Shown: one piece after another, positions 24,484-39,400 of the stretch
Layout: each line of letters opens with the position of its first letter
Position numbering within the stretch: the stretch's first letter is position 1
Assembly: GCA_947044365.1 (NCBI GenBank)
Contig: OX345636.1
Location: 9,506,001-9,570,000, forward strand
Reading direction: 5' to 3'
Source of the DNA: Petrosia ficiformis
Taxonomy: Eukaryota > Porifera > Demospongiae > Haplosclerida > Petrosiidae
Length of the DNA: 64,000 nt
Made by a program: the position numbers and the translations under genes
Notes under the pieces: model-generated
Told to the model about the DNA's origin: nothing
Databases searched by the model: none
The model's input: the letters and a program-made list of their open reading frames with translations, nothing else

Positions 24484-27400
24484 ACATCTCTGATAACATC
24501 ATGTATGTATCCGACTATCACGCTTTGTCCAATCTTCTATTGTCATTCTTTCCAAACTTATAGGATGCTGACAGTGATGGTAATGCAATTTTAGATTTTG
24601 ATGAATTTTGTGGTCTGTTTCGTGAACTTTCAGATTACCCAGAAACTAGAAAATTATTCAATCTGTGAGTTATTAATTGTGCATTTCTTCATTGTGAGAT
24701 ACAATGAACATGTACATGTACATGTATGTACATGTACACATACATGTTTCTATACCTATTGCTAGCATGCTAGGCACATGAATTTTCATGTATTCTATAT
24801 TGTTTTATTTCATAATTATAATCATTCCAGAGGTCTCAATCAACTGATGTGCATGGAGTAATGAATGTGTACATTCAGTGTTCTCACCAAACTACATTTG
24901 TATGTAGTTTGGTGGGCAAATTCATTTAGTGCTGTTTACCCAATGCATGTACATGATGATACATCCATGTACATACAATGTATGTACATGTACTTAATTC
25001 TATCTCAGTAGCCTGCATACATGTACTGTACATGTACATGTAAACACTGTACATTTGAATAAAGCTACATGTACTGTACACTGTATTGTAAATTGAAAGA
25101 CATAATTAGATTTAGTTTAATTCATGTTGACAATCTGTAGCACTGTGTACATTCTACTACATGTACATGTACATACATGTACATGTACATGCATGTACAT
25201 GTACATTCATGTACATGTACATGTACATTGTGTATGTATTATCTAAACATTGTACATTTGAATAAAGCACTGTATTATAAATTAAAAGTCCTAATTAGGT
25301 TCATGTTGACGATCTGTAGCACTGTGTACATTCTACTACATGTACATGTACATAAATCTAATTAGATATTATCATTACATATCCTCACTATAAATAAACT
25401 GATATTCCCATATCATTTGTGTTATGTACACTGTACATACACATGTACATGTAGCACATTTTCTACTAACAAATGTACATGTACTTGTATGTACATGTAC
25501 TAGTCTGTTATTACAAATGATGTAATGATATTGTGTTATGTAAAGATACATGTATGACTGTCATCCATCCACCAAACTATCCTTCCATCTATCCATCCAT
25601 CCACTAAACCATGCATTCATCCATCCATCCACCAAACCATCCATCCATTTATATATCCATCCATCCATCCATCTACATGTACATGTATCCTTCCATCCAT
25701 CCATCCATCCATCAATTCATAAATCCATCCACCATCCATCTATCAATTCATACTGTATATCTACATGTATATTCATTCATCCATCCATCCATCCATCCAT
25801 CAATCCATCCATATACATTGTACATGTACATGTACGATGTACATGTACAATGTACAATATATCCTTCCATCAACCCATCCATCAATTCATTATCCATGTA
25901 ATTAAATGACCTCTTATATTTTCTTTTATGACAGTCATGCTACAGCTGAGAATGGTAGTTATATGACAGTGGATGACTTTCTGGATTTTGTACTTCATGA
26001 ACAAAGTATGGAGGGAGCTACTGTTGAATACTGTCAAAGTATAATTGAAAAATATGAACCTTCTGAATATGGAAAGAATAATTTATTACTGAGTTTAGAT
26101 GGTGAGTACATTTAAGATTTACGTACATTACTGTACATTTGAGAGTATATATACATACTGTACATGTACATTACATGTACATGTACATGTTGTACATGTG
26201 TACATATACATGTACATGTACATGTAATTGCTTGACTTGTAATTCCACTCTATTCTCTCCTTCTCTCTCTTTCCTTTGTCTATCTCTACATTATACATTG
26301 TACAGTACATGTATGTATGTGTATGTGTGTTTGTCTTTCTGTCATGCATGTACACACTGTACATTGTATCTCTCTGTCTTTCTCTATTCCTGGCTCTGTC
26401 TTTGTCTCTCTTTTTCTATAATACATGTATGCAATAAAGATACAAGTTTAATTATAAGTATGACAATGTTACCTCCAGTATGATACATGTACATGTACAT
26501 GTATCTTTATACATGTATGTTTTATACATGTACATGTACATGTCACTGTAGGATTTGGTCAGTATATGTCAAGTGATGATACTGATATTTTCAAAAGAAG
26601 TCATCATCAAGTTTATCAAGACATGACTCAGCCTCTTGCTCATTACTTCATTGCATCATCACATAACACGTAAGTACAGATGAATGGATAGATACACATA
26701 CATGTACATGTATACAACATGTACATTGTAGATGGATATATTGATAGCTGGTGGGATGGGATTGAGCGATAGATGATTACATGGATGGATGGATTGATTG
26801 ATGACTGAGAGATGACTGAAGGGATGGAATGGAACAATGGATGGATGAGGATGGCTGGATAGATTAATGGATTGAAGGATGGGATGGAACAACAGGCGAG
26901 ATGGAGGCCATGGGTGTGGTACATTGTACATGTAGATGTAGATGGTTAAATGGATTTATGTGAGAGTATATTAATTGATAGGTGGATGGATGAATCGATA
27001 GATGGATAATGGTGGAATTGGTACAAATACATGTACATGTACATGTACATTTACTTGTAGAAGTCTACATACATTGTAATGTACTTCCTTCCTGTTTTCC
27101 TTTTTTAGTTATCTGTTAGAAGATCAATTGAGTGGACCATCTTCAATAGATGCATATATTCGTGCTCTTAAACGTGGTTGTCGTTGTGTTGAGTGTAAGT
27201 GTAGCATACAAATACACACATACAGTATGTACATGTACATGTACCTGTACTATACAAGTACATGTACATACATGTACATGTAGCAGCTGTACATAATTGG
27301 GGTAGTCTTGATCAAGCCCCACATGAATGTGTATCTCATCTGACTGCCAGTGTACATGTACAATGTATATATACATGTACATGTACATGTACATACAATG

Positions 27401-30400
27401 TATATACAGTATATGTCAATAAAAACTTTACGTTTCGTTTTGTAGTACGACCGTTCTACGCTCCATAGTACGCTAAATCCTCGTCAAAAGTCAGTTTAAA
27501 CGGTAATTAAATATTCAGTGATAGATCGTAAAAACGGTATACGGAACGGTTTATATAACGGAAAATTTGACTGTCAAGTATTCACCAAGAAAAATGAAGC
27601 TTCACATTTGTAAAACTGAACTTCAAGATTTGTCTACATACTCAACAGTCCTTATGCTAACTTCAAAGCAAGCTTCAAGCCTTACTAACATCTATGAAGG
27701 CAGGAGAATTGGATATACGTAACTCGACCGTCTTTAGCGGTCACGCCCATCTTTGTCAAGACAATCGTTTTGCTATTTCCACATCGAATGAAGAACTGTT
27801 ACTGCAGGTGAAGCTGGACAGAGCCTTAACCTTCTATAATATCAACTTTGTTTATGTCTGAATTCTTCTGAGAGAATGTAGCAGTAAAATCCTCGCCGTT
27901 TAGCTCGTTAACCACGCCCATATTTCAGCAATTATTAATAGCAAACGTTAATTAAACGTTTAAACGCCAATAAAAACGTTTTAACGCAACGTTAATAGTA
28001 CGATACGATAGTTTCGTACTATGATCGTACTACGAAAACGAAACGTAAAGTTTTTATTGACATGAACTGTACATGTACATGTATATGTATATGTTTGTTG
28101 CTGTCTGTATACTTGTTCATGTATATTTAATTTTTATGGCCCGTAGGGCCATCCCTATGATTGCTTTCCCACAGGTTCGATGTATGTTTATACATGTATA
28201 TATATACATGTACATGTATGTTTGTGTCACCTACGCGAGTATGTGTTGTGTACGTAGTTAAGGAGGTTACATCATTCCCGGGGGGGGGGCTCAGTCAATT
28301 AATGGGCGTGGCACGTAATCTTAGCCTTTGAAGGGATTTCTGGACATCACTGAAACATTTTGTTTAGTTAACTATAAAAAAAATTAAAAATATCAGTCCT
28401 TTTCCAAATATAATGTACATGTCTACATCTCCTGTAACATCATGTATACATGTACATGTACATTATATTGTACGTATTACATGTACATGTATTTTAGCAT
28501 TCTTAGGTTACATGTGCATGACGCATTCTTCTAGTATGATGTACATGTACATGTTAATTATTAAAGAGAGCTATATAGCTGGTTTTTTTTCTTTTTTTCC
28601 CTCCTTTAGTGGATTGCTGGGATGGGGATGATAATGAGCCAATTATCTATCATGGACATACACTCACATCAAAGATTCTATTTAAGGATGTAATTGCTGC
28701 TATTAAAGAATATGCTTTTGTGGCAACTCCGTAAGTTTACTACATGTGTGTATACTGGTACATGTACAATGTATGTGTACATTTGTTTGTGTACAGTAGT
28801 GCACAATAGCACTTATCACCATACAGCATATACAGTGTACATGTTACGATGTAAACATGTACATGTATGTACAATGTACATGTATGTAACGTAAATGTAC
28901 ATGTACATGTACATAATGTACATAAATTATACAGTATGTATACATATACATGTACATGTACATGTACATGTATGTAACTGTACCTACATGTACATGTATT
29001 CTAATCTAGTTATCCATTGATTCTGTCCATTGAGAACCATTGTACATGTACATGTATTCCCTCTAGTTATCCTTTGATTCTGTCCATTGAGAACCATTGT
29101 ACATGTACATGTATTCTAATCTACATGTATTCCCTCTAGTTATCCTTTGATTCTGTCCATTGAGAACCATTGTAGTGTTGCACAACAACATGTAATGGCT
29201 GATTATATGTCTGATATTTTGGGGAACCTTCTTTATAAGGAACCCAGAAATGAAAGCTTAGGAGATCTACCCTCACCAGAAGAACTGAAATATAAAATCC
29301 TCGTTAAGGTATGCAAAATGAAATCTTCATTCTTTCATGTTTATACTGATATTGATCATAAAATGATTAAATGTAAATATTACATCTCTCTAGTCTTGTA
29401 GATTGTATCAATTATTACTTGTACAGTACCTGACATTATCAAGTTTACTTACACTGTACTTTAAATGAACATGAAAATTCATGTGCCTAAACATGCTAGC
29501 AATAGCAGTAGAAATGATTACATGTTGTCTTTAAAATGTCACCATACAGTAGCCTTAGTTCTACTGTCAGTATACACATGTAGTATACATGTACTAATTA
29601 CTGTATCACTACTGTGGTGACAAGTACATGTACTTGTACTTGTACAATGTACATCAATTACTGTCAAAACTACTGTTGAACTACTGTAGAGTGGTACTGA
29701 GTAATTACTGTATTGTATGGTGACCTTTTATTGACATACACATGTACATGTACTGTACATGTATTCTAAATGTATACATTGTTTTTGTTTATAGGCTAAG
29801 AAGCTACCAAAGGAACTTGAGGAAAAAGATGATGATGATGGAGAAGTGTCTGATGAAGATGAAGGGGCTGATATTGATGAATTGGTAAACTTATACATGT
29901 ACATGTACATATACATGTACATTGTACGTGCAAACATAATGACAACACATGCAACACAGACACCTCATGTACATGTATAGTACATGTACATGGATATTAT
30001 GATTTATCATACTATAGGAAGTACAGAAAGTTAAACAAGAATCAGCTGCACCTACTGATGGTACTGAGCCTGACGGAGTTCCTCCTGAGGAACCTCGTTC
30101 TTCACCTTCACAACAGCTGGAGGTCAGGACTGTTATCACTGAGAAAAGGAAGAGATCTACCAGAAGAGGAAGAGCTAATACTGTAGTAGCCAAGGTACAT
30201 GTATTACAGCTATTTTCATATTGCGCCTTCATCTACTGTGTACATGTACATGTACATGTATGTGTCAATAAAATGTTGCCATAAGGTAACAGTAAATACA
30301 TGTACATGTACATGTACATGTACCTTGGTTCTACTGTCAGTACAGTACAGTAATTACTTCTTACTACTGTTATGTTGAATTCACAAGTACACAATGTATA

Positions 30401-33400
30401 TAGCAATTGACTACTACTATTGAAATGTACATGTAAATGTATTGTAGTGCAAAAATGAAACTATTGAATAGTTACTGTACAGTATAGTGATGTTTTATTG
30501 ACATACGCATGTACATGTACATGTACACATGTACATGTACATGTACTTTAATTACTAGAGCTGGAACGGATCCTGTCTTTTACTATCCAGATATCCGTTC
30601 ACAATTATAACAGTTACATGTAGGTAACCAGATACATTTTTTGTACACACATGTACATGTACATGTAATTGCTCTAACAAATTCATGACTTGTTTGCATT
30701 ACAATATACAGTATTACCTCACCTTTTTGCAGTAATCAACTGCAATACATGTAGATGTTTATACAAGCAGTATTGGTATTTTTACAAATTGTTCTGTACT
30801 CTGCAAGCCAAAAAAAACTGGTAAAACGGAGCAAGACACTTATCATTTTATTGCAATTTCGATTTCATGTGTTTGGTTTCTGCGTCTGTGCAAACATTAA
30901 ACGAGTACTTGGATACAAAGAAACAGTTCAGTTCATGTGCAAACATTAAACGAGTACTTGGATACAAAGAAACAGATCCATATGTTCAGTTCATGTGCAA
31001 ACATTAAACGAGTACTTGGATACAAAGAAACAGATCCATATGTTCAGTTCATGTGCAAACATTAAACGAGTACTTGGATACAAAGAAACAGATCCATATG
31101 TTCAGTTCATGTGCAAACATTAAACGAGTACTTGGATACAAAGAAACAGATCCATATGTTCAGTTCATGTGCAAACATTAAACGAGTACTTGGATACAAA
31201 GAAACAGATCCATATGTTCAGTTCATGTGCAAACATTAAACGAGTACTTGGATACAAAGAAACAGATCCATATGTTCAGTTCATGTGCAAACATTAAACG
31301 AGTACTTGGATACAAAGAAACAGATCCATATGTTCAGTTCATGTGCAAACATTAAATGAGTACTTGGATACAAAGAAACAGATCCATATGTTCAGTTCAT
31401 GTGCAAACATTAAACGAGTACTTGGATACAAAGAAACAGTTCCATATGTTCAGTTCATGTGCAAACATTAAACGAGTACTTGGATACAAAGAAACAGATC
31501 CATATGTTCAGTTCATGTGCAAACATTAAACGAGTACTTGGATACAAAGAAACAGATCCATATGTTCAGTTCATGTGCAAACATTAAACGAGTACTTGGA
31601 TACAAAGAAACAGATCCATATGTTCAGTTCATGTGCAAACATTAAACGAGTACTTGGATACAAAGAAACAGATCCATATGTTCAGTTCATGTGCAAACAT
31701 TAAACGAGTACTTGGATACAAAGAAACAGATCCATATGTTCAGTTCATGTGCAAACATTAAACGAGTACTTGGATACAAAGAAACAGATCCATATGTTCA
31801 GTTCATGTGCAAACATTAAACGAGTACTTGGATACAAAGAAACAGATCCATATGTTCAGTTCATGTGCAAACATTAAACGAGTACTTGGATACAAAGAAA
31901 CAGATCCATATGTTCAGTTCATGTGCAAACATTAAACGAGTACTTGGATACAAAGAAACAGATCCATATGTTCAGTTCATGTGCAAACATTAAACGAGTA
32001 CTTGGATACAAAGAAACAGATCCATATGTTCAGTTCATGTGCAAACATTAAACGAGTACTTGGATACAAAGAAACAGATCCATATGTTCAGTTCATGTGC
32101 AAACATTAAACGAGTACTTGGATACAAAGAAACAGATCCATGTGTTCAGTTCATGTGCAAACATTAAACGAGTACTTGGATACAAAGAAACAGATCCATA
32201 TGTTCAGTTCATGTGCAAACATTAAACGAGTACTTGGATACAAAGAAACAGATCCATATGTTCAGTTCATGTGCAAACATTAAACGAGTACTTGGATACA
32301 AAGAAACAGTTCCATATGTTCAGTTCATGGATAATTATTTGGATAATCGAGTATCCGTTCCAGCTCTAATAGTTACAATTTTAATTTTTTATTGACATAC
32401 AATGTAATGTTATACATATAGGTTAGATACTGTATTCGAGGTTTCTACGTGCAATAGAACTACCGTGGAAACAGTTTAATTGCTGAGGGCGGAGCCCGAA
32501 GTAATTAATGTTTCCAAGGTAGTTCTATTGCGCGTGGAAACCAAGAATACAGTATCTAAGCAATTTAGATTATAGCTATTACTGTGTTGGATAGAAGAAA
32601 TAACAAGAAAGTCATGTAGTACTCTTTTTTAGTTGCAGAATAACAGCAAGATGATCCATAGCGCGAGTGTTTTGCTCTCGAAGGCAACGCCCACATCTAT
32701 CTTTTGTCAGCTGTGTAACTTACGGATTTCAAAAAGCTTAAGATTTTAGCTTACTTAGTTGGACAGAAGACCTTTTAAGAAGGCCGTGGATATTAAAACC
32801 ATTCTTCGTTTGTTGATAGAAAGCAGCTAGACGAGTGTTTTTACAAATGCAGTAGTCAGCGGTCAACGCCCACACTTTAGCGACTTTCTCAGTCTATCGC
32901 TTGTAAAAATCAACAGATCCAGCCTTATAACAAACTTTGCTTCTGTTTGTTGTGTGAAATTCCTATAGCAACATTGCAACAGGTTTACTAAGTAATTATA
33001 GGTTTACTAATCAATTAAAAGTAGGTTTACTACGGGATTTAGAAACCTCTAATTGACCAATCAGATTGCAGGATTTTAATGAGCTATAATCTAAACATGT
33101 ATATACTGTAATTAGTTACATTGATGTTGATGTACAGTGTACATCTTATTTGATTGATGTCTTTTTTATAGCCTCAAACTAAAAGAAAATTATCCAGCAA
33201 ATTGTCAAAGTGTGTGAATTATGTGCAGTCTGTTAGTTTCAAGGGATTTGAAGAAGCTGTTAATAGTAAGTAAGAATTTGACATTGTACAGTACATGCCA
33301 TTAGTGATGTTTAGTTACCTACATGTACATGTACAGTGTATATGTACTGTACCTGACTTTATTAAGTTTACATACTATGATTAGGATCTACATGTACATG

Positions 33401-36400
33401 TACACTTTAATATGATGATAGTGAACTGTACTTCTAAATACTACTGCACTTTGCAATCATAGTAAATGTGTGAATTCCCTTTACATGTACATGTACATCA
33501 GTGTTTTTGATAAGTTCATATGGCGCATTACAATGTATAAACATGTACATGTACAGTACATGGCTAAAATTGTGAAAAGAATCATTAATTTTACACTACA
33601 TGTACATGTACAGTATATCCACACGTACAACTTGTACATGTACCTCTCTCACTACAGTTCCTTTCTATCACATGTCATCATTTGGAGAGTCTTCTGCATT
33701 CAAACACTCTGAAAACTCATCTCATAGTTTCATTGAATACAACAAAAAACATATCAGTCGTATTTATCCATCTGGTCGACGTATGGACTCAAGTAACTAT
33801 GAACCAGTTGATATGTGGAACTGTGGATGTCAAATAGGTAAGAAGATACATTTACATTTGTACATGTACATTACATATACAACTTTTTTGGCACTGAATG
33901 AAGCATTTACACATACATGTAGGTGGAGCTGGAAAGTGACTGAGACATTCATCCTGTTTTTAGCTACATGTACATACAAGTACATGTACATAAAAAGTAC
34001 TGTAATCTTCTGCATACATGTACATGTACATGTATGTAGTAATGCATGTAAATATAAATCAAGAGTACCATATGGGCGGGGTACTCACTACCTGTACATG
34101 TAGGTCAAATTTCTTTACCATACAGGCTGATGCTAGAACATACTGGTCTCTTTCATTATGCATGATGTCAGAATTGTTCTTTCTCAAGATATACATGTAC
34201 ATTGTACATGTGTAATTGTGTATATGTATATGTATATGTACATGTATATGAACATGTACACTGTACCTGTACATACATGTACATGTACATACGAACTAAA
34301 ATTGTTATGTCAATAGTTCATTTCCACACTAAAGTACATGTAGTTCAATTGGTGTACTTGTCAATTCAACACCACGTAATTACTATACTATACTGACAGA
34401 CTGACAGTAGAACTAAGGTTTAATTTACCAACAGACTGGATACATGTACAAGTACATGTATACATGTATATTTTGTACTCGCTCTCACTTATCAAACCAC
34501 TGGTAAACCAATGGACTGGAGTATGAGTTACATGTACATGTATATACAATGTACAATGTATTTTGTAGTTGCTCTTAATTATCAAACCCCTGGTAAACCA
34601 ATGGACTGGAGTATTGGCAAGTTTCTACAGAATGGGAATTCAGGATACATCCTTAAACCAGAGATCATGAGAGAAGGTAACTGTCATGTTAAATAATAAT
34701 AATAAACATTTATTTATTTTTTTGTTCTTCTAGATTTTGCTCATTTTAATCACAAAGATAGAGATTGTACTCCTGGTATATCACCAAAGGTATGGAATTC
34801 ATATTACATGTACATGTACGTACATGTACATGTAAATAATACATGTATATACATGTATATACTAGTCTTAGTGCAATTATACTATATTATACATCTACAT
34901 GTACATACATGTACATGTGTACATGTAGTTACACTGTATGTATATATATAAACACAGGGGTGTGGAAACATTGAGCCAACTGCCGGTCATTTTGGCCTAT
35001 TTTCACCACTCTTGTCCTGCTCCCCATATACTTCGTATACGGTTCAGTTTCAATTTACCGGACATTCACTAGATTTATCGGACAATGTCCTGCATGAGTG
35101 GCTGTTTCCACACCACTGCATGTACATGTACATGTAGTGAACTAAAAAAACACTAATGTACACATTATGTACATGTACATGTACATGTACATGTAGGTCA
35201 CAATTAATTCAATAATTGTTTCTTTTATATTCATAGCTTATTACCATTCGTATAATTGGAGGCCAGCAGCTGCCTAAACCTGAGGGTGGTAGTGGTGATG
35301 GAGAGGTTATTGATCCTTATGTGGTTATCCAATTTGCTGGTATACCTAATGACAGGGCTGACTTTAAAACTAAAGTCATAAATGATAATGGTAAGTAATT
35401 AGGCCAATTAATGCAGGAAACTCCTCCCATTTGATGATCACTTCCACATTGTACATTATTTGCTGTTACATGATTGAAAATCGCATCTACATGTACGTGT
35501 AAAAGAATATCTTTTGGTATAATTGATATCACAGACATACATGTACACATTGTACATGTACATGTACAATTGATAATCAGAACAGTTTTCAATATTGATT
35601 GATTAATTAGTATGTATTTATTTAACTGGTTATTCTGAACAAAATTAATCTTTAAGCATTCATTATTTTGTTGTTTTGTAGTGGAGCTGGGTGATATGTA
35701 CATGTAGCATTAGATTAGTCCATAAATGTTGCCATTGAGGTGGACAATGTTCAATTTTAAAGTTCTAATTAGCTACAATTAGAACTTTAATACTTGAAAC
35801 TGAAATAATCACCAGGCAGGCAATGCCATCAGTATCTTTGCACTTTCTGTTGTCAGATGTGTACAAGTACAAAAAGTGTACAAGTCAGCATACACATGTA
35901 CATGTTCATCATACATACATGTACATGTACATGTACATGTACATGTAGAAGTATTATACACAATGTAGTGAATGTACACTGTACATGTACATGTACATGA
36001 ATAAACATGTACACGAGCATGAATAAAGTATTACCTTATACATTGTACATGTACATGTACATTGTGTATTTATCTATAAAAAGTCACCATAGAGTACAGT
36101 ATTTACTCAGTAGTGTAGTTGTACACAATGTACATGTACTCTCATATACACAATATAGGTTTCAATCCAGTTTGGAATGAGACATTTACTCATTTGGTCA
36201 CATTTCCTGAATTGTGCCTCATCAGATTCAAAGTCATGGATTATGATATATTATCACAAGATGATTTCATTGGTCAATTTACTCTACCATTTACAAGTAT
36301 TGAAACTGGTAAGTAAAACATACATGTACATGTGACATGTATACATGTACTGATGTACATGTATATAATTCTAAATACAATATTTAAATGTACATTGTAC

Positions 36401-39400
36401 ATGTACATGTAATTTGTACTAGTGCTGCCACGATATTGAAAGTTTAAACATGTTGTAGTTTTTAAGCATAACTACATGTACATGTACATGTAGATAAAGC
36501 TATGAACTGAAGTGGAGGTACATGTTGTATGTATCCCATTCTCCTTAATTGATATATACATTGTACATGTATAAGTTTTGAAATTGAAACAAAGTAAAAG
36601 TTAATTAAAAGTGCCTGTTTTGGGCTTTTGTTTTATAGTTACATGTACATGTACATGTATTATGGTAGGTCTGTAAGACTTATTATTTATAATACGATAA
36701 ATACACATGTACATGTACACGTACATGGTACAAGTTTTGCCATACTGTATCGCAATAAAGTAAGCAACAATACAGTATGATACATGTACAGTAGAGGACA
36801 TAAAAAAGTTAACGTTTCGTATTCGTTCTACGATCGTTCTCTGATTCGTTCCGTTTTTACGATTAAAAATCGTTTTTACGATTACAATCGTTTTTAAAAA
36901 CGATTGAAACCGTTAACGCAATCTTTGCGCATGCGCATGTCAACAACAAAGCAAAATATGGACGCATCCAGTGACTACTTACACTTTCAAACGCTCGCCT
37001 TGCTGCTTTCTTGCAGCTAACGGAGCATACTTTTGGTATCTCTGGCTTTCTTAAAAGGTCTTCTGTCTAAATATGTGAGTTAAAAGTCACTGCTGTTTAA
37101 AATGCGTAAGTTATACAAGGTTGTACAGAGGTGGGCGTTGCCCATGGTACTACTATACATTCAAGCGTTCGCCTTGGACTCTTCCTGGTGATAACGAAGC
37201 ATTAGTTTGACATCATTGGCTTTGTTAACAACTCTTCTGTCCAGCAAAGTAAGTTAAAATCTTCTATCTTATAAAATACGAGAGTTATGGAGGTGAAAAG
37301 AAATAGATGTTAAACGCTCCACCCCAACGTATTTTTAAGAAAATGTGAAACGCCCATTTCAATTATTCGTTACTTATTAACGCGAACGATCAGCATCGTT
37401 CTTTAAAACGAATGCAACCGTAATTTGCAACGAATGGAGCCGTAAAACGATCGTTCTACGAATACGAAACGTTAACTTTTTTATGTCCTCTACTGTACAT
37501 GTATAACATTTAACGTATCGATAATGAAATATATGCATGCAGTTGTGAAAAAAAGGTGTTGTTTTTGAAATACATGTACATGTACATGTACATGTACATT
37601 TATGTAGTCAAAATCTAAATTGCAATTTTTCTTGCATGGAAAGAAAATATTCATGTTGATTTTCCACATGCTTAAGGTGTCTGTAGCTCTCTAAATTTTA
37701 ATTCTTGAACATGGAAAGCAAACTGCCCTTGACTTTCTGAAAAGTGGGCATTGACCATGAGCAAGATGATGACCAAGATAGGCGTCCAGCTTCGGAACTT
37801 TTAAAAAATTTTCATTACTTTATTTCAGTTCATACATGTACATGTAGTTAAGTTTAAAAGCTACAGCAAGTTTAATGTGCAGAGGATAAAAAAATTAATT
37901 GTTATCAATATCAATGAATAATTAATTATAATTATATAGTGATATGCGATATACATGTACATGTATTGCATTATAAACAGCTACGATATACAGATGTACG
38001 TGTACGTGTACATGCATGTACATGTACATGTGCATCATTTGATGCAGTAATATAATTCTTTTCTGATTCTTACATGTAGGTTATCGTCATATCAAACTTC
38101 GCACCAAGGAATGGGAACCCATTGAAGGAGCTAATATTTTTGTTGAAGTTACAATAGATGATTGGGTGGGACCACCACCAAGAACTAAAGTATGTACATG
38201 TACATGTGTACAGTGAATATACATGTACATTGTGTGTATGTTCTAAAATTTGTATGAAATCTACAAATGTACAATCACATACAACTGTACATGTATACAA
38301 TGTACATGTATATACATGTACATATACATTATATACAGGGTTTCATACACAGGGGAGGCCCTAGGATTTCCCACCCCCAGAGCAAGTTACCCCCCTCCCA
38401 AAATTTATGTGAAAAACTCTGGAAAGTTTTATATATATTATTAGCTACAGGCCCCAGACGTCACCTGAAGCAGCCTTAAAGAGCCTAGATTTTAAATGTT
38501 TTGTGGAGGATATCACAATGTACAATGTAATGTATTGTCTGCATTTCTTGTACTGCATGCCTACTACAAAGCACACATGTACATGTACATGTATGTGTAA
38601 TAATTAGATGATTAATCCTCACCATGTGCATGTACAATGTACATGTACATGTACATGTACATGTACATGTACATGTACGTACATGTATATGTGTAATAAT
38701 TAGATGATTAATCCTCACCATGTACATGTATGTGTAATAATTAGATGATTAATCCTCACCATATGCATGTATGTGTATTAATAATTAATTTGTAATATTT
38801 TCTATAGGAGAAATTGAGATTATCTAAAGTGAAAAAATCCAGACAAGTAAGATGCATGTTTGTACATGTACGTACATGTACATTGTTCATGTCTACTACA
38901 ATGTACATATAGTGTATAATCCTTATATGTACATTATAAATTGCTGTTACATGTATACATGTTACATGTACAATGTAGATTACTAAAATAGTTAAATTTA
39001 CATACAGTTTACATGTACATGTATATACACATGTAAACTAAGTACATGTAGGTTCATGTATACATGTACATGTGTATGTACATGTACATGTAAAATTACT
39101 AATACTTTACTGTTACAGTAATGTACTGTAATGTACTGACTGTACTACATATACATGTACATGTACATGTGTATATTGTGATGTACATGTGCATGTACAT
39201 TATTATTAACTCTACTACAGTATTAGTCAATAAAATGTCACCGTACAGTAACAGTAATCACTACCCCACTACTGTGGTGTTGAATTGATAACTATACACG
39301 TATACCAATTGCTGTCAAAAAAAACTACTATTGAACTACTGTAGTGTGATAATGAAACTACTGAGTAATTACTGTACTGTATGATGACTATATTTTACTT

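Noticed and set aside
30887..32329. Possible CRISPR array from regular 58-bp spacing
   Set aside because: The whole 58-bp unit is repeated with no variable spacers, and the genome is eukaryotic; it is a satellite.
33600..34103. 167-residue frame taken as one gene
   Set aside because: Only 33658-33837 is exon 16 of the PLC; the rest runs through the donor into intron repeats.
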